Source: Bradyrhizobium sp. SK17
GTDB lineage: Bacteria > Pseudomonadota > Alphaproteobacteria > Rhizobiales > Xanthobacteraceae
Direction of reading: 5' to 3'
Length of the DNA stretch: 64,000 nt
Assembly: GCF_002831585.1 (NCBI RefSeq)
Contig: NZ_CP025113.1
Location: 2,294,001-2,358,000 of the forward strand
How positions within the stretch are numbered: the stretch's first letter is position 1; each line of letters starts with the position of its first letter. The notes under the pieces are model-generated. The model saw nothing but the letters and a program-made list of their open reading frames with translations, was not told where the DNA came from and searched no databases. Shown in pieces: positions 18,156 through 27,364 of the stretch. The translations under genes and the position numbers were made by a program.

Positions 18156-18928
18156 TGGACCCGATCTTCAGGGTTGACGGCGACCGCGTCGTCACCAGTC
18201 CCGACGCCGCGGGTCCCTGGGACCCGCGGATGCAGCATGGCTCCGCGCCGGCGGCGCTGGTGGTGTGGGCGGCCGAAGCGATCGCCACGCCGGTGCCGAT
18301 GCGGATCGCGCGCGTCACCATCGATCTGATGCGTCCGGTGCCGGTGGCGCCGCTGACGGTGCAAAGCGAGATCCTGCGCGACGGCCGCAAGATCCAGCTC
18401 TGCGGCGTCAGGCTGCTCGCCGACGGCGTGGTCGTGGTCTCGGCCAGCGTGCTGAAGATCAAGCAGCAGACCGCCGAACTGCCGCCTGATATCGCGGCGC
18501 TTCCGGTCGAACTGCCGGGCCCCGACGAAAGTCTGGTCGAACCGGGTAATCTCGCGAACAGCCCGTTCGTCAAATGCATCTCGATGCGGGCCGCGCGCGG
18601 CCGCTTTGGCGTGATGGGACCCGGCGCGATCTGGTTCCGGGTCGACCGGCCGTTGATCGCGGGCGCCGCCGTGTCGCAGGCGATGCGGGCGGTGGTCGCC
18701 TCGGATTTCTCCAACGGCGTCTCGCCGGCGCTCGATTTCAGCCAATGGACCTTCATCAACGCCGACCTCACGGTGAGCCTGGCGCGGGAGCCGGTCGGCG
18801 ACTGGGTCCTGCTCGACAGCGAGTCCTGGATCGGGCCTGACGGCGCCGGACTGGCGATGTCGCGGCTTGCCGACACCAGTGGCTATTTCGGCCGGACGGT
18901 GCAGAGCCTGGTGATCGAGCGGCGCTAA
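18155..18928 (+). CDS. Acyl-CoA thioesterase-like protein (double hot-dog)
   Basis: A 257-residue protein with the pattern of the TesB-like acyl-CoA thioesterase superfamily (two fused hot-dog domains). Supporting blocks: GPWDPRMQHGSAPAALVVWA in the first domain, the RVTIDLMRPVPVAPLTVQSE strand-helix, SNGVSPALDFSQWTFINADL in the second domain, and the terminal LADTSGYFGRTVQSL. It would hydrolyse acyl-CoA in the cytoplasm. It shares a TGATG stop-start overlap with the nitronate monooxygenase gene, suggesting the pair acts on a shared substrate. The assignment rests on pattern, so moderate confidence. Confidence 0.72.
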   Translation: MDPIFRVDGDRVVTSPDAAGPWDPRMQHGSAPAALVVWAAEAIATPVPMRIARVTIDLMRPVPVAPLTVQSEILRDGRKIQLCGVRLLADGVVVVSASVLKIKQQTAELPPDIAALPVELPGPDESLVEPGNLANSPFVKCISMRAARGRFGVMGPGAIWFRVDRPLIAGAAVSQAMRAVVASDFSNGVSPALDFSQWTFINADLTVSLAREPVGDWVLLDSESWIGPDGAGLAMSRLADTSGYFGRTVQSLVIERR

Positions 18929-19350
18929 GGCGGGCCAGCGTCGCTTGGGGCTGACCATCCCGGCCCCTTCCCGGATCGGGCGACGCAGTGTTTTCGGAAT
19001 ATTAGAAATGTACCCTTGATTTGCCCGACGCGTCAAGTCGTCGTGTCGAAGGCCGACGCCGCCGGCTGCTTTGCATGGGGTTGTTTTCGATATTTGGCGG
19101 CGCGGCCGCGACGGAGCCCGATCCGTCGTCAGCGATCGTCCTGCCGTTTCGGAGGGAGGGCCCAAGCGGCTGCCCCTACGACAAAAAATAACTGCGCGTC
19201 CGGGGAACGGTTGGCGGCACCAGCGAGTTTCGCTCCGGTTAGGGGCCCCATGACGTGTATCGATCCCGCCGCCGGCATCGTGGCTTTCGCCGCCCGGCGG
19301 CTTCTTGATGCCCCGTCTGGTGCTGCGCGGCAGCTTGAGGGGCGCGCGCA
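18929..19350. other. Intergenic stretch with a dispersed Bradyrhizobium-type repeat
   Basis: No convincing gene. Positions about 19008-19095 read TGTACCCTTGATTTGCCCGA, then a CGTCAAGTCG segment and GGGTTGTTTTCGATATTTGG. I recognise this as a sequence often repeated between Bradyrhizobium genes (from memory, not searched). The remainder probably holds the promoter of the histidine kinase. Confidence 0.5.
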
Positions 19351-21513
19351 ATGAGGCCCGGTCCGTCCTCCGAACGCGCGGTCATCCTGGCCGCGAACGA
19401 GCGGGACGCCGTAAAGACCGCCCATCTGATCAAGGAAGCCGGCTACTACGCCAACATCTGCGGCGACCTCGCCGAGCTCGAGCGTCAGGTCGCAAGCGGT
19501 GCGGGCCTTGCCATCATCGCCGATGAGGCGATCAGGAGCGCCGATCTCGCCGGCCTGACGCGCTGGCTGAACGAGCAGCCGTCATGGTCGGATTTTCCGA
19601 TCGTGCTGATGAGCGAGGGCGGTGGATCGGAGCGTAGTCCGGAAGCGGCGCGGCTCGGCCGCGTGCTCGGCAATGTCACCTTCGTCGAGCGGCCGTTTCA
19701 TCCGACCACGCTGGTGAGCCTGGTGGCCGCGGCGGTGCGCGGCCGCCGCCGCCAGTACCAGACCCGCCAGATCCTCGAGGACCTCACCGAGAGCGAAGAC
19801 CTGTTGCAGACCGCGCTCAATGCCGGCCATCTCGGCGCGCTCGAGGTCCATTTGCCGGGTCTCGACCTCGAGGCGTCGCCGACCTGCAAGAGCTTCTTCG
19901 GGCGCAAGCCCGGCGATCCCTTCACCTATCAGGACCTGCTGGATGCGGTGCATCCCGATGACCGCGCGCGCCGCGGCGAGATCGCCGAGCAGACGCTGCG
20001 CACCGGTGCGGATTACCAGATCGAATATCGCAACATCTGGCCCGACGGCACCGAGCACTGGGTCGACGTCCGCGCCCGCGCGGTGCGCCGGCCCGACGGC
20101 AGCATCCGCTCGCTGGTCGGGGTCTGCTCCGACATCACCGCGCGCAAGACCGCGGAGATCGAACGCGAGGCGCTGCTGGCGCAGCTCGCCGCCGAGCGCA
20201 CCGCGCTTGCCGAGCTCACCGCGACGCTGGAGCAGCGGGTCGAGCATCGCTCCGCCGACCTGATGAAGGAGGTCGCCGCGCGCGAGCGGGCGCAGGAGCA
20301 GCTCCGCCATGCCCAGAAGATGGAGGCGATCGGCCAGCTCACTGGCGGCGTCGCGCACGATTTCAACAATCTCCTGATGGCGGTGATGGGCAATCTCGAT
20401 CTGCTGCGCAAGCGGGTGCCGGAGGATCCGCGCCTGCAACGGCTGATCGACGGCGCGCTACAGGGCGCCGAGCGCGGTGCATCGCTGACGCAGCGGCTGC
20501 TCGCGTTCGCGCGGCAGCAGGATCTGCGCGCGGTGCCGGTCGATCTCGGCGCGCTGGTGCGCGACATGAGCGATCTCCTGGAGCGATCGCTTGGACCGCG
20601 CATCGCGCTGCGGCTCGACATTCCCGAGGGGCTGCCGCCGGCCTGCATCGACACCAACCAGCTTGAGCTTGCGATCCTCAACCTTGCGATCAACGCGCGT
20701 GACGCGATGCCGGATGGCGGCACCATCGAGATCCGGCTCGCGGCCTGGCAGACGAGGAGCGAGCAAGCCAGGAGCGAGCAGGCCCGGAACGATCCGGCGT
20801 TGCAGCCGGGCAACTACCTGAAACTGTCGGTCATCGACAGCGGCACCGGGATGGCGCCGGACGTGCTGAAGCGGGCGATCGAGCCGTTCTTCTCGTCCAA
20901 GCCGGTGGGCAAGGGGACCGGGCTCGGCCTGTCGATGGTGCACGGGCTCGCGGTGCAGCTCGGCGGCGCGCTACAGCTGTCGAGTGCGGTCGGCAAGGGT
21001 ACCACGGCGGTGCTGGTGCTGCCGGTCGCGACCGCCGCGCCGGAAGCCGAGAGCCCGGCGCCCGCGGCGCGGCCGGTCAGGCGGTCGGCAGTGATCCTGC
21101 TCGTCGACGACGATCCGTTGATCGCGATGTCCACCATGGAGATGCTGGAGGATCTCGGCCATCGCGTCATCGGCGCCAGTTCCGGACCGCACGCGCTCGA
21201 TATCCTGAAGAGCGACCAGGAGATCGACCTGATGATGACCGATCACGTGATGCCCGGCATGACCGGCATGGAGCTCGCCGCGGCCTCGCGCGAAGTGCGG
21301 CCGCAACTCCTTGTCCTGCTCGCCACCGGCTATGCCGAACTGCCCGATGGCTTCCAGGTCGACCTGCCGCGGCTGGCCAAGCCCTACCACCAGGATCAAC
21401 TGCGCGAACGGTTGGATCAGCTGCTCGGGCAGGATGTAAGGCAGCACGCGGCCAAGGTGGGTGCCAGCGCCGATACCCTCGCTGCGCCGTCCACCCTCTC
21501 ACCGTCACCCTGA
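19351..21513 (+). CDS. Hybrid sensor histidine kinase (REC-like, PAS, HisKA, HATPase, REC)
   Basis: A 720-residue cytoplasmic hybrid kinase with no membrane segment. Order: a degenerate receiver-like domain (about 1-130), a PAS sensor (about 145-265, ending [17 protein letters not shown]), a coiled coil, and HisKA with phospho-accepting His in [16 protein letters not shown]. Then come the HATPase boxes ([34 protein letters not shown]) and a C-terminal receiver with acceptor Asp in [14 protein letters not shown] and DDDPL at its start. The N-terminal receiver has lost the acidic pair, so it probably only binds or dimerises. No response regulator is adjacent. The stop codon lies inside a palindromic repeat. 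Confidence 0.9.
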   Translation: MRPGPSSERAVILAANERDAVKTAHLIKEAGYYANICGDLAELERQVASGAGLAIIADEAIRSADLAGLTRWLNEQPSWSDFPIVLMSEGGGSERSPEAARLGRVLGNVTFVERPFHPTTLVSLVAAAVRGRRRQYQTRQILEDLTESEDLLQTALNAGHLGALEVHLPGLDLEASPTCKSFFGRKPGDPFTYQDLLDAVHPDDRARRGEIAEQTLRTGADYQIEYRNIWPDGTEHWVDVRARAVRRPDGSIRSLVGVCSDITARKTAEIEREALLAQLAAERTALAELTATLEQRVEHRSADLMKEVAARERAQEQLRHAQKMEAIGQLTGGVAHDFNNLLMAVMGNLDLLRKRVPEDPRLQRLIDGALQGAERGASLTQRLLAFARQQDLRAVPVDLGALVRDMSDLLERSLGPRIALRLDIPEGLPPACIDTNQLELAILNLAINARDAMPDGGTIEIRLAAWQTRSEQARSEQARNDPALQPGNYLKLSVIDSGTGMAPDVLKRAIEPFFSSKPVGKGTGLGLSMVHGLAVQLGGALQLSSAVGKGTTAVLVLPVATAAPEAESPAPAARPVRRSAVILLVDDDPLIAMSTMEMLEDLGHRVIGASSGPHALDILKSDQEIDLMMTDHVMPGMTGMELAAASREVRPQLLVLLATGYAELPDGFQVDLPRLAKPYHQDQLRERLDQLLGQDVRQHAAKVGASADTLAAPSTLSPSP

Positions 21514-21645
21514 GGAGCCGCGAAGCGGCGTCTCGAAGGGCGACGGCCCCTCTGTTGCCGCAAGCGAGCAGAGCGCGCGCTGCTGCATCGGGGCCGTGCA
21601 TCCTTCGAGACGGCCGCTGCGCGGCCTCCTCAGGATGACGGTGAT
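21501..21645. repeat. Inverted repeat overlapping the kinase stop codon
   Basis: CCCTGAGGAGCCGCGAAGCG with CGTCTCGAAGGG on the left is matched by the inverted copy CCTTCGAGACGGCCGCTGCG with GCCTCCTCAGGATG on the right, separated by about 50 bases. The TGA stop of the histidine kinase (21511-21513) is part of the left arm. Confidence 0.75.
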
Positions 21646-21667
21646 AGATTTGTGCGCAGCTGCGTCC

Positions 21668-23230
21668 TCACCCCACCATGCGGTCGCGACCGGTCCAGAA
21701 GCGTGCCTTCAGCACCTTCTTGTCGACCTTGCCGACGCCGGTCATCGGCAGCTCCTTGACGAACTGGATCTGCTTCGGTGCATGCGCCGAGCCCTTCTTC
21801 GCCTTCACCAGCCCGATCAGTTCGTCCGCGTCGGGTGCTGCGCCCTCGCGCGCCACGACGACGGCGGTGACGGCCTCGCCCCATTTGTCGTCGGGCACGC
21901 CGACCACGGCGACCATCGCCACGTCGGCGTGCTGGGAGAGCACGTCTTCGACCTCGCGCGGGAAAATGTTGAAGCCGCCGGAGACGATCATGTCCTTCTT
22001 GCGGTCGAGGATGAACATGTAGCCGCGCTCGTCCATGCGGGCGATGTCGCCGGTATGCAGCCAGCCGCTCTTCAGCGTCTCGGCCGTGATGTCGGGCCGC
22101 TTCCAGTATTCGGCCATCACGTGGCTCGCGCGCACGCAGATCTCGCCGGCCTCGCCGGTCGCGACCTCCTGGTCGTCCTGGTCGAGTATCTTGACCTGGC
22201 AGGCGGTGATCGGGAAGCCGCAGGACGCGAACAGCTCCGGTGTCTTCGGATCATGATCGGCCTTGCGCAGCACCGAGATCGGATAGCACTCGGTCTGGCC
22301 GTAGAGCTGCGAGAACACCGGGCCGATCCGCTCGATCCCCTCGACCAGCCGGCTCGGCGACATCGCCGATGCGCCGTAGAGCAGCAGCTCGAGCGAGGAC
22401 AGGTCGGTCTTGGGAAGCGCCGGATGATCCAGCATCACGTAGATCATCGTCGGCACGAACAGCGTGGAGTTGATCTTCTCGCGCTCGATGGTCTTGAACA
22501 CGGCTTCCGGATCGAAGCCCTTCAGCATGTGCACGGTGCCGCCGCGCATCAGCGTCGGCAGCACTTTTGTACCCGCGACATGACTGATGGGCGCCACCGT
22601 CAGGTAGCGTGGCGTCTCCGGAATCTCGAAGTCGGCAAGGATCGCGGTGGTGGCGCCGGCATTCTCGCGATGATGGCGCAGCGCGCCCTTGGATTTGCCC
22701 GTCGTGCCGCCGGTATAGTTGAGGATCGCGATGTCGTCGTAGTGCGCAAAGCTCCTTGGGCTGGCGCTGCCGGCATCTTCGACCACCTGCAACAGGTCGA
22801 CGCCGTAGCTCGCCGGGCCGAGCGTGAATACGTTCTTCAGGCCCGCTGCCTTGGCCGCGAGCTCGCCGCCGCGGTCGCGAAACGTGATGCCGTCGACGAT
22901 CAGCATCTCGGCTTCGGAGTCCTCGATCTGGAACAACTGGTCGTCGAGCGAGCCGAGCGGATGCAGCCAGGTGACCGCGAGCCGCGACAATTGCGCGGCG
23001 ACGCCGGCGCACCAGGTATCGGCGCGGTTGGCGGTGAGCATGGCGACGCGGGTGCCCGGCGCGAATCCGAGCTGCATGAACACGCTCTGCATCCGCCCGA
23101 TCAGGTCGGTCGCGCCTTGATAACTGAGCGAGCCGCCGGGCCACGCGAAGGCGGTGCGTGACGGATAGCGCGCCAGCGCCCGCAAGGTCTGTTCGCACAC
23201 CGCCGGAAATGCATAGAGCGGATCGCTCAT
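21668..23230 (-). CDS. AMP-dependent acyl-CoA synthetase
   Basis: A 520-residue adenylate-forming acid-CoA ligase. Landmarks: phosphate loop ILNYTGGTTGKSKGALRHH, SQLYGQTECYP adenine motif, GWLHTGDIARMDERGYMF, the hinge DRKKDMIVSGGFNIFPREVED and the C-terminal lysine in LPMTGVGKVDKKVLKA. Closest in style to fatty-acid or aromatic acid ligases with unknown substrate. It is divergent from the second nitronate monooxygenase gene across 65 bases, and converges on the histidine kinase through the inverted repeat. Its specificity cannot be read from the sequence. Confidence 0.88.
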   Translation of the reverse strand: MSDPLYAFPAVCEQTLRALARYPSRTAFAWPGGSLSYQGATDLIGRMQSVFMQLGFAPGTRVAMLTANRADTWCAGVAAQLSRLAVTWLHPLGSLDDQLFQIEDSEAEMLIVDGITFRDRGGELAAKAAGLKNVFTLGPASYGVDLLQVVEDAGSASPRSFAHYDDIAILNYTGGTTGKSKGALRHHRENAGATTAILADFEIPETPRYLTVAPISHVAGTKVLPTLMRGGTVHMLKGFDPEAVFKTIEREKINSTLFVPTMIYVMLDHPALPKTDLSSLELLLYGASAMSPSRLVEGIERIGPVFSQLYGQTECYPISVLRKADHDPKTPELFASCGFPITACQVKILDQDDQEVATGEAGEICVRASHVMAEYWKRPDITAETLKSGWLHTGDIARMDERGYMFILDRKKDMIVSGGFNIFPREVEDVLSQHADVAMVAVVGVPDDKWGEAVTAVVVAREGAAPDADELIGLVKAKKGSAHAPKQIQFVKELPMTGVGKVDKKVLKARFWTGRDRMVG

Positions 23231-23295
23231 CTGGTGTCCCTCCCGTCTTTGTCTTTGGCTTCGCTCGTGCCAATGTTGCCGGCAACGCTAACACA

Positions 23296-24306
23296 ATGAG
23301 TCGGGGAAGAAACAACTTGTCCGCTGATCTCCTCGCGCGCTTTCATGATCGTCTCCGGCTGCCGCTGATCGCGGCGCCGATGTTCTTGGTGTCCGGTGTC
23401 GAGCTGGTGGTAGCCGCCTGCCGCAACGGCGTGATCGGTTCGTTTCCGACCGTGAATTGCCGTGAGACGGAACAGCTTGATGCATGGCTAGGTGACATCG
23501 AGCGCCGCCTGCAAGCGCATGCCGATGCCAGCGGCAAGGCGGCGGCGCCGGTCTGTCCGAACCTGATCGTGCACCGCTCCAACGCGCGGCTACAGCAGGA
23601 CCTCGCCGTGCTGCTGCGGCACGAGCCCGAGCTCGTGATCACCTCGGTCGGCTCGCCGGCGCCGGTGCTCGCGCCGTTGCACGATGCCGGCGCGCTCGTT
23701 TTCGCCGACGTCGCCTCGATCCGCCATGCCGAGCGCGCGGTCGCCGCCGGCGCCGACGGGCTCGTGCTGCTGACCGCCGGCGCGGGCGGGCAGACCGGCT
23801 GGCTCAATCCGTTCGTGTTCGTCCGCGCGGTGCGTGGTTTCTTCGATGGCCCGATCGTGCTCGCCGGCGGCATCAGCGACGGCCACGCGCTGCGCGCCTC
23901 GGAGGCGCTCGGCTGCGACCTCGCCTATATGGGCACCAAGTTCATCGCGACGCGCGAGAGCATGGCGGACGCCAGATACAAGCAGATGCTGGTCGATGCG
24001 ACCGCAGATGACATCTTGCTCACGACGGCGTTCACCGGTTTGCAGACCAACATGCTGCGGCCCTCGATCGAGGCCGCCGGTCTCGATCCCGACGACCTGC
24101 CGGCGCGCGGCGCGATCGACATCGGCAAGGACATCGACATCGGCGCCCGCGAAAGCCGCCCGAAGCGCTGGCGCGACATCTGGAGTGGCGGTCACTCCAC
24201 CTCGGGGGTGACCGGGGTGCTCGCGGTCGACGACCTCGTGGCGCAGACGATCGCGGAGTACGGGGCCGCGAGCGCGCGGGTGCGGCTCGGTCCAGGCGAT
24301 CGTTGA
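23296..24306 (+). CDS. Nitronate monooxygenase family flavoprotein (paralogue 2)
   Basis: A 336-residue homologue of the enzyme at 17187-18155 with the same blocks: RLPLIAAPMFLVSGVELVV, GVIGSFPTVNCR, the FMN-binding VLLTAGAGGQTG, and LAGGISDGHALRASEALGCDLAYMGTKFIAT. I chose the ATG giving MSRGRNNLSADLL; the longer open frame upstream overlaps the divergent ligase gene and lacks similarity. The two paralogues are clearly diverged rather than a recent duplication. Divergent orientation with an acyl-CoA synthetase suggests shared regulation. Confidence 0.87.
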   Translation: MSRGRNNLSADLLARFHDRLRLPLIAAPMFLVSGVELVVAACRNGVIGSFPTVNCRETEQLDAWLGDIERRLQAHADASGKAAAPVCPNLIVHRSNARLQQDLAVLLRHEPELVITSVGSPAPVLAPLHDAGALVFADVASIRHAERAVAAGADGLVLLTAGAGGQTGWLNPFVFVRAVRGFFDGPIVLAGGISDGHALRASEALGCDLAYMGTKFIATRESMADARYKQMLVDATADDILLTTAFTGLQTNMLRPSIEAAGLDPDDLPARGAIDIGKDIDIGARESRPKRWRDIWSGGHSTSGVTGVLAVDDLVAQTIAEYGAASARVRLGPGDR

Positions 24307-24339
24307 AATCCCGCCGCTCCACTTAACGCGGCATTAACC

Positions 24340-24660
24340 ATGCCAGTCCCAACAATGGCGTCATGGGATGGTCCGCCGCTACGGCTGGCCGCCCGGCAGT
24401 TGTGGGAACGCGACATGGCCCTTGAGGCGCTCTTTGCCAAAACCCCGGCATCGCTCGACGAACTCCGGACCCGGGTGTTCTACGCCCTGCAACGGCATCC
24501 GCTCTGCCGTCAGGTCGAATTCGATATCGTCAGGACGCCGCCGACCCGCCGCACCAACTGGACGGTCAGCCTGCATTCGGTCCAGCCCGGGGCGCTGTGG
24601 ACGGCGCATGAGATCGTCGCGGACATCCAGGAAGCCTACGAACTCGACCTTGCGGCCTGA
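24340..24660 (+). CDS. Small conserved-looking hypothetical protein
   Basis: About 101-106 residues depending on which of two nearby ATGs is used (24340 or 24355). The sequence is protein-like, with alternating amphipathic segments (RLAARQLWERDMALEALF, LDELRTRVFYALQRHPLC) and a beta-rich second half (RTNWTVSLHSVQPGALW). No signal peptide and no family recognised. It is preceded by an AT-richer promoter-like stretch with TTAAC repeats and followed by a 96-base gap. Confidence 0.6.
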   Translation: MPVPTMASWDGPPLRLAARQLWERDMALEALFAKTPASLDELRTRVFYALQRHPLCRQVEFDIVRTPPTRRTNWTVSLHSVQPGALWTAHEIVADIQEAYELDLAA

Positions 24661-24756
24661 TTTCGGGCCGTTTCGGGACGAATTTCACCCAATTGGCGTC
24701 GTCGCGGCACGCTAACGCCGCATTTGGTCCGCAGTTTGCGATGACACCGGCCGGGA

Positions 24757-25503
24757 ATGGAGTTGTTTTTGACCAGAGCCATCACCCTCGCCGCGCTGAC
24801 ATGCTTCCTTCTCGCAGGCGCCGCGATCACAGCCATTTTGGGCCGTGACAGCCTGCCGGCAGCACGGGCCGATATCGGTCCGGTCGCCAATCGCGCCAGC
24901 AAGCAGGACAAGCTCGCCGTCACGACGCTTGCCGCGGCCTCGTTCGAGGTGCCGCAGTCGACCGAGCCGCCCGCCAATCCGTCGCCGCTGCTGTTGCGAG
25001 CCCAGGCCGCTATTCCGGGCGTGACCGACACGGTGCGTCAGGCCTACGCCTCCGCCGAGCCGGCCGATATCGTCCTGCCGAAGGTCAACGACCCCGTCGA
25101 CGCCGTCCAGCCGAAGATCGCCGAACCGGTGGTCGCACCGGCGGCGGCTCCCGCGCCGCAGAAGCCGAAGGCCGCCGCCAGGCCGGCGCCGCAGAAGAAC
25201 TATGCGCTGCTCAGCGATGCCCAGATCGCCGGAATCAAGGACCGGCTCAAGCTGTCGTCGTCGCAGGAATATTACTGGCCCGCGGTCGAGACCGCGCTGC
25301 GTGCCGTCGCCCGCAAGATCCACGCCAAGCGCCAGGGTGATCCCGCCGCCGGCGCCATGCCGATCGATCCCGACTCCGAGGAAGTCCAGCAGCTGAAGTC
25401 GGCAGCGATGCCGCTGCTGTTCCAGCTTCGCGAGGATCAGAAGAACGAGGTGCGGTCGCTCGCACGCTTGATCGGCCTCGAGCGCGTCGCTTCGATGATC
25501 TGA
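24757..25503 (+). CDS. Exported/anchored hypothetical protein with LTxxQ-like C-terminal domain
   Basis: A 248-residue protein starting with a single hydrophobic segment (ITLAALTCFLLAGAAITAIL) acting as signal or anchor. A Pro/Ala-rich linker (VVAPAAAPAPQKPKAAARP) follows, then a helical C-terminal domain (LLSDAQIAGIKDRLKLSSSQ through LIGLERVASMI) reminiscent of Spy/LTxxQ periplasmic proteins. Function unknown. It converges on the TIR gene with a 40-base gap, so the two are not co-transcribed. The ATG chosen is the only good start near the hydrophobic segment. Confidence 0.68.
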   Translation: MELFLTRAITLAALTCFLLAGAAITAILGRDSLPAARADIGPVANRASKQDKLAVTTLAAASFEVPQSTEPPANPSPLLLRAQAAIPGVTDTVRQAYASAEPADIVLPKVNDPVDAVQPKIAEPVVAPAAAPAPQKPKAAARPAPQKNYALLSDAQIAGIKDRLKLSSSQEYYWPAVETALRAVARKIHAKRQGDPAAGAMPIDPDSEEVQQLKSAAMPLLFQLREDQKNEVRSLARLIGLERVASMI

Positions 25504-25543
25504 GCGGCACGGCCGGTCGAGCCGCAGCCGCGCTGCACGCGCG

Positions 25544-26968
25544 TCAGCGGGCCTCCAGCGGCCGCAGCTTCTCCACCTTGCCTTGGGTTTCGACGAGCAG
25601 TTGCTTCATGAAGTCCTTGTTGCGCTTCAGCCAGGGCTCCAGCGTTTGCCGCACGTCGCCCGGCGACTTCTTCTCAATCGCCTGCGCAAGCCGGGCCTGA
25701 AACGTCCCCCAATCCTTGAACATTTCCTTCAACAGAGCATCGTCGGCGATATTGATCGTCGATTTGATGTCGCCGACGGTTTCGAGCTCGCGCATGTTGC
25801 CCTGCCGCAGGATCGAATCGAGATTTTCCAGGCATTCGTGGTAGCGTTGCAGCAGATCGTCCCATCGCTTGGCGCTGCAATCCTCGTCGAGGTCCTCGAC
25901 GGCGTTGTAGAGCGGCTCGAGAAACGACCATCTGAAGCGTCGTGCCAGTCGCAGCAGGATCGAGAGGAAGACGATGTCCTTTGGCATGTTCTGCGCGACC
26001 ATCAGCCTCGGGTCTTCGCTGAATGGCGGCATCGGGACGAAGATGATGACGACCGAGAACGGCGTGTTGTCGAGATATTCGAGCCGGGCGATCACCGGCT
26101 GATACAGCTTCAGATCACGGAAGATCGGATTGAGGACCTGCTCGCGGCTGCGCCGGCTGGCGACATCGACGTCGGAGAACGAGTTCGCGACATAGCTCGT
26201 CAGCTCGTCGAGCCAGGCGCCGCTGTCGTAGCGGTTCTGGGCGCTGAGCAGATCCTGCCAGTCGAGATTGGCCGTATCGGGGCCGGACAGCAGCGTGGTG
26301 GTGGCGGGATCCGCCTCCAGCTTGGCATCCCTCAGGAATCCACGCGCACGGTCAGTGGGCGGCAATGCCTTCAGGGTATCGGCCTTCTGCCGGAACGATA
26401 GCTCGTCGCTGAATACGATGCGAAGCCGCAGACGAAACAACTCTTCCGGCCGGGTGATCTGCATGAACTGCGCGTGCAGGTCCTTCACCGCTTCGTTGAA
26501 GTCGCGGGCGTGATTGGCGTTCAGCTTCGGCCGCAGCGGCACCGCGCCGAACGTCGGCCGCACGAACAGATCCTCGAGGAACCGCCGGACCTCGTCGTCG
26601 CCGATCCCGTAGAACTCGTTCTCCGCCAGCATCGGAAACGAGGGCGAGCTGTCGACCGAGAACCACAGCACCTTTGACATGAGCTTCAGCGCGCGCTTGT
26701 AGCCGTCGAATTGGGAAATCTCCGAGGCGCACCACGTCCAATTGTGCTCGGCATTGGTGTGGATGAAGATCAAGCAGTCGGCTTTCGCCGTGTTGTCGAT
26801 CATCCACTGCCGCCATTCCGCGCCGCCGGGAATCTCCTCGCACACGAAGCATTCCAGCGAACGCTGATCGTCCAGGCTGCTGAGATATTCGAGCCGTGCT
26901 TTCAAAAGCCGTGCAAGAAATCTGTCTTCGGCGCGATGGCTGATAAAGACCGAGAAATCATTGGGCAT
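25544..26968 (-). CDS. TIR-domain protein, probable NAD-consuming enzyme
   Basis: A 474-residue soluble protein. Residues about 1-140 form a TIR domain: box 1 FSVFISHRAEDRFLARLLK, central GGAEWRQWMIDNTAKADCLI, and the helix WTWCASEISQF whose glutamate (E83) aligns with the NADase catalytic glutamate of SARM1-type and bacterial TIRs. The remaining 330 residues are helical-looking with no recognised family (FLRDAKLEAD, VIIFVPMPPF, LKEMFKDWGTFQARLAQAIEK). TIR domains cleave NAD or make cyclic ADP-ribose signals in immunity. Divergent from the patatin/SLOG/TRAFs-like run across 396 bases, so joint action is plausible but inferred. Confidence 0.85.
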   Translation of the reverse strand: MPNDFSVFISHRAEDRFLARLLKARLEYLSSLDDQRSLECFVCEEIPGGAEWRQWMIDNTAKADCLIFIHTNAEHNWTWCASEISQFDGYKRALKLMSKVLWFSVDSSPSFPMLAENEFYGIGDDEVRRFLEDLFVRPTFGAVPLRPKLNANHARDFNEAVKDLHAQFMQITRPEELFRLRLRIVFSDELSFRQKADTLKALPPTDRARGFLRDAKLEADPATTTLLSGPDTANLDWQDLLSAQNRYDSGAWLDELTSYVANSFSDVDVASRRSREQVLNPIFRDLKLYQPVIARLEYLDNTPFSVVIIFVPMPPFSEDPRLMVAQNMPKDIVFLSILLRLARRFRWSFLEPLYNAVEDLDEDCSAKRWDDLLQRYHECLENLDSILRQGNMRELETVGDIKSTINIADDALLKEMFKDWGTFQARLAQAIEKKSPGDVRQTLEPWLKRNKDFMKQLLVETQGKVEKLRPLEAR

Positions 26969-27364
26969 GGCAAAATCCGATCTGCATGAACTTTATGCGA
27001 CGGCTGGCCGTGTCGCATCGGCCGGATGCCGCGGCTGCACGTCTTGCCGCGCATCCATGATAGCCCGGCTCTGAAACCTGCGATCGCCGGACGCGAAAAA
27101 GAAAAGCCGCCTGCCAGTGAAATATCTCACTATACCCTAGGATGTGCTGCGTGCAGAATGCCAAGGGAGCCGGCGTGCTGTGCTCGTCGTGCTCCGTGAT
27201 GACTGGCTAAGATTTTTCGAAATTTGGCGGATGCGTCGACTTGAACGCATCGCTTCATTTGAAGCCCTGGCGCTGTTGGCGCGAGGGTGTCCGACCAATT
27301 GAGCCTTCGGCCGTGATCGGTCGGCCGGATCGAGATCAGCGAAAGTCATTGTGCGGGGGCAGTC
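26969..27364. other. Divergent intergenic region between the TIR and patatin genes
   Basis: No gene is supported here. It must hold both promoters. The stretch around 27125-27140 (TCTCACTATACCCTAGG) and the near-palindrome ATTTTTCGAAATTT at about 27211-27224 are the only AT-rich blocks. The second is a plausible operator centre, but nothing proves it. Confidence 0.35.

Noticed and set aside
19016..19354. Open frame of 112 codons before the histidine kinase
   Set aside because: It covers a dispersed repeat and has no recognisable domain or ribosome-binding site.
21461..23161. Open frame of 566 codons on the plus strand
   Set aside because: Antisense to the AMP-dependent acyl-CoA synthetase; composition and lack of domains mark it as a shadow.
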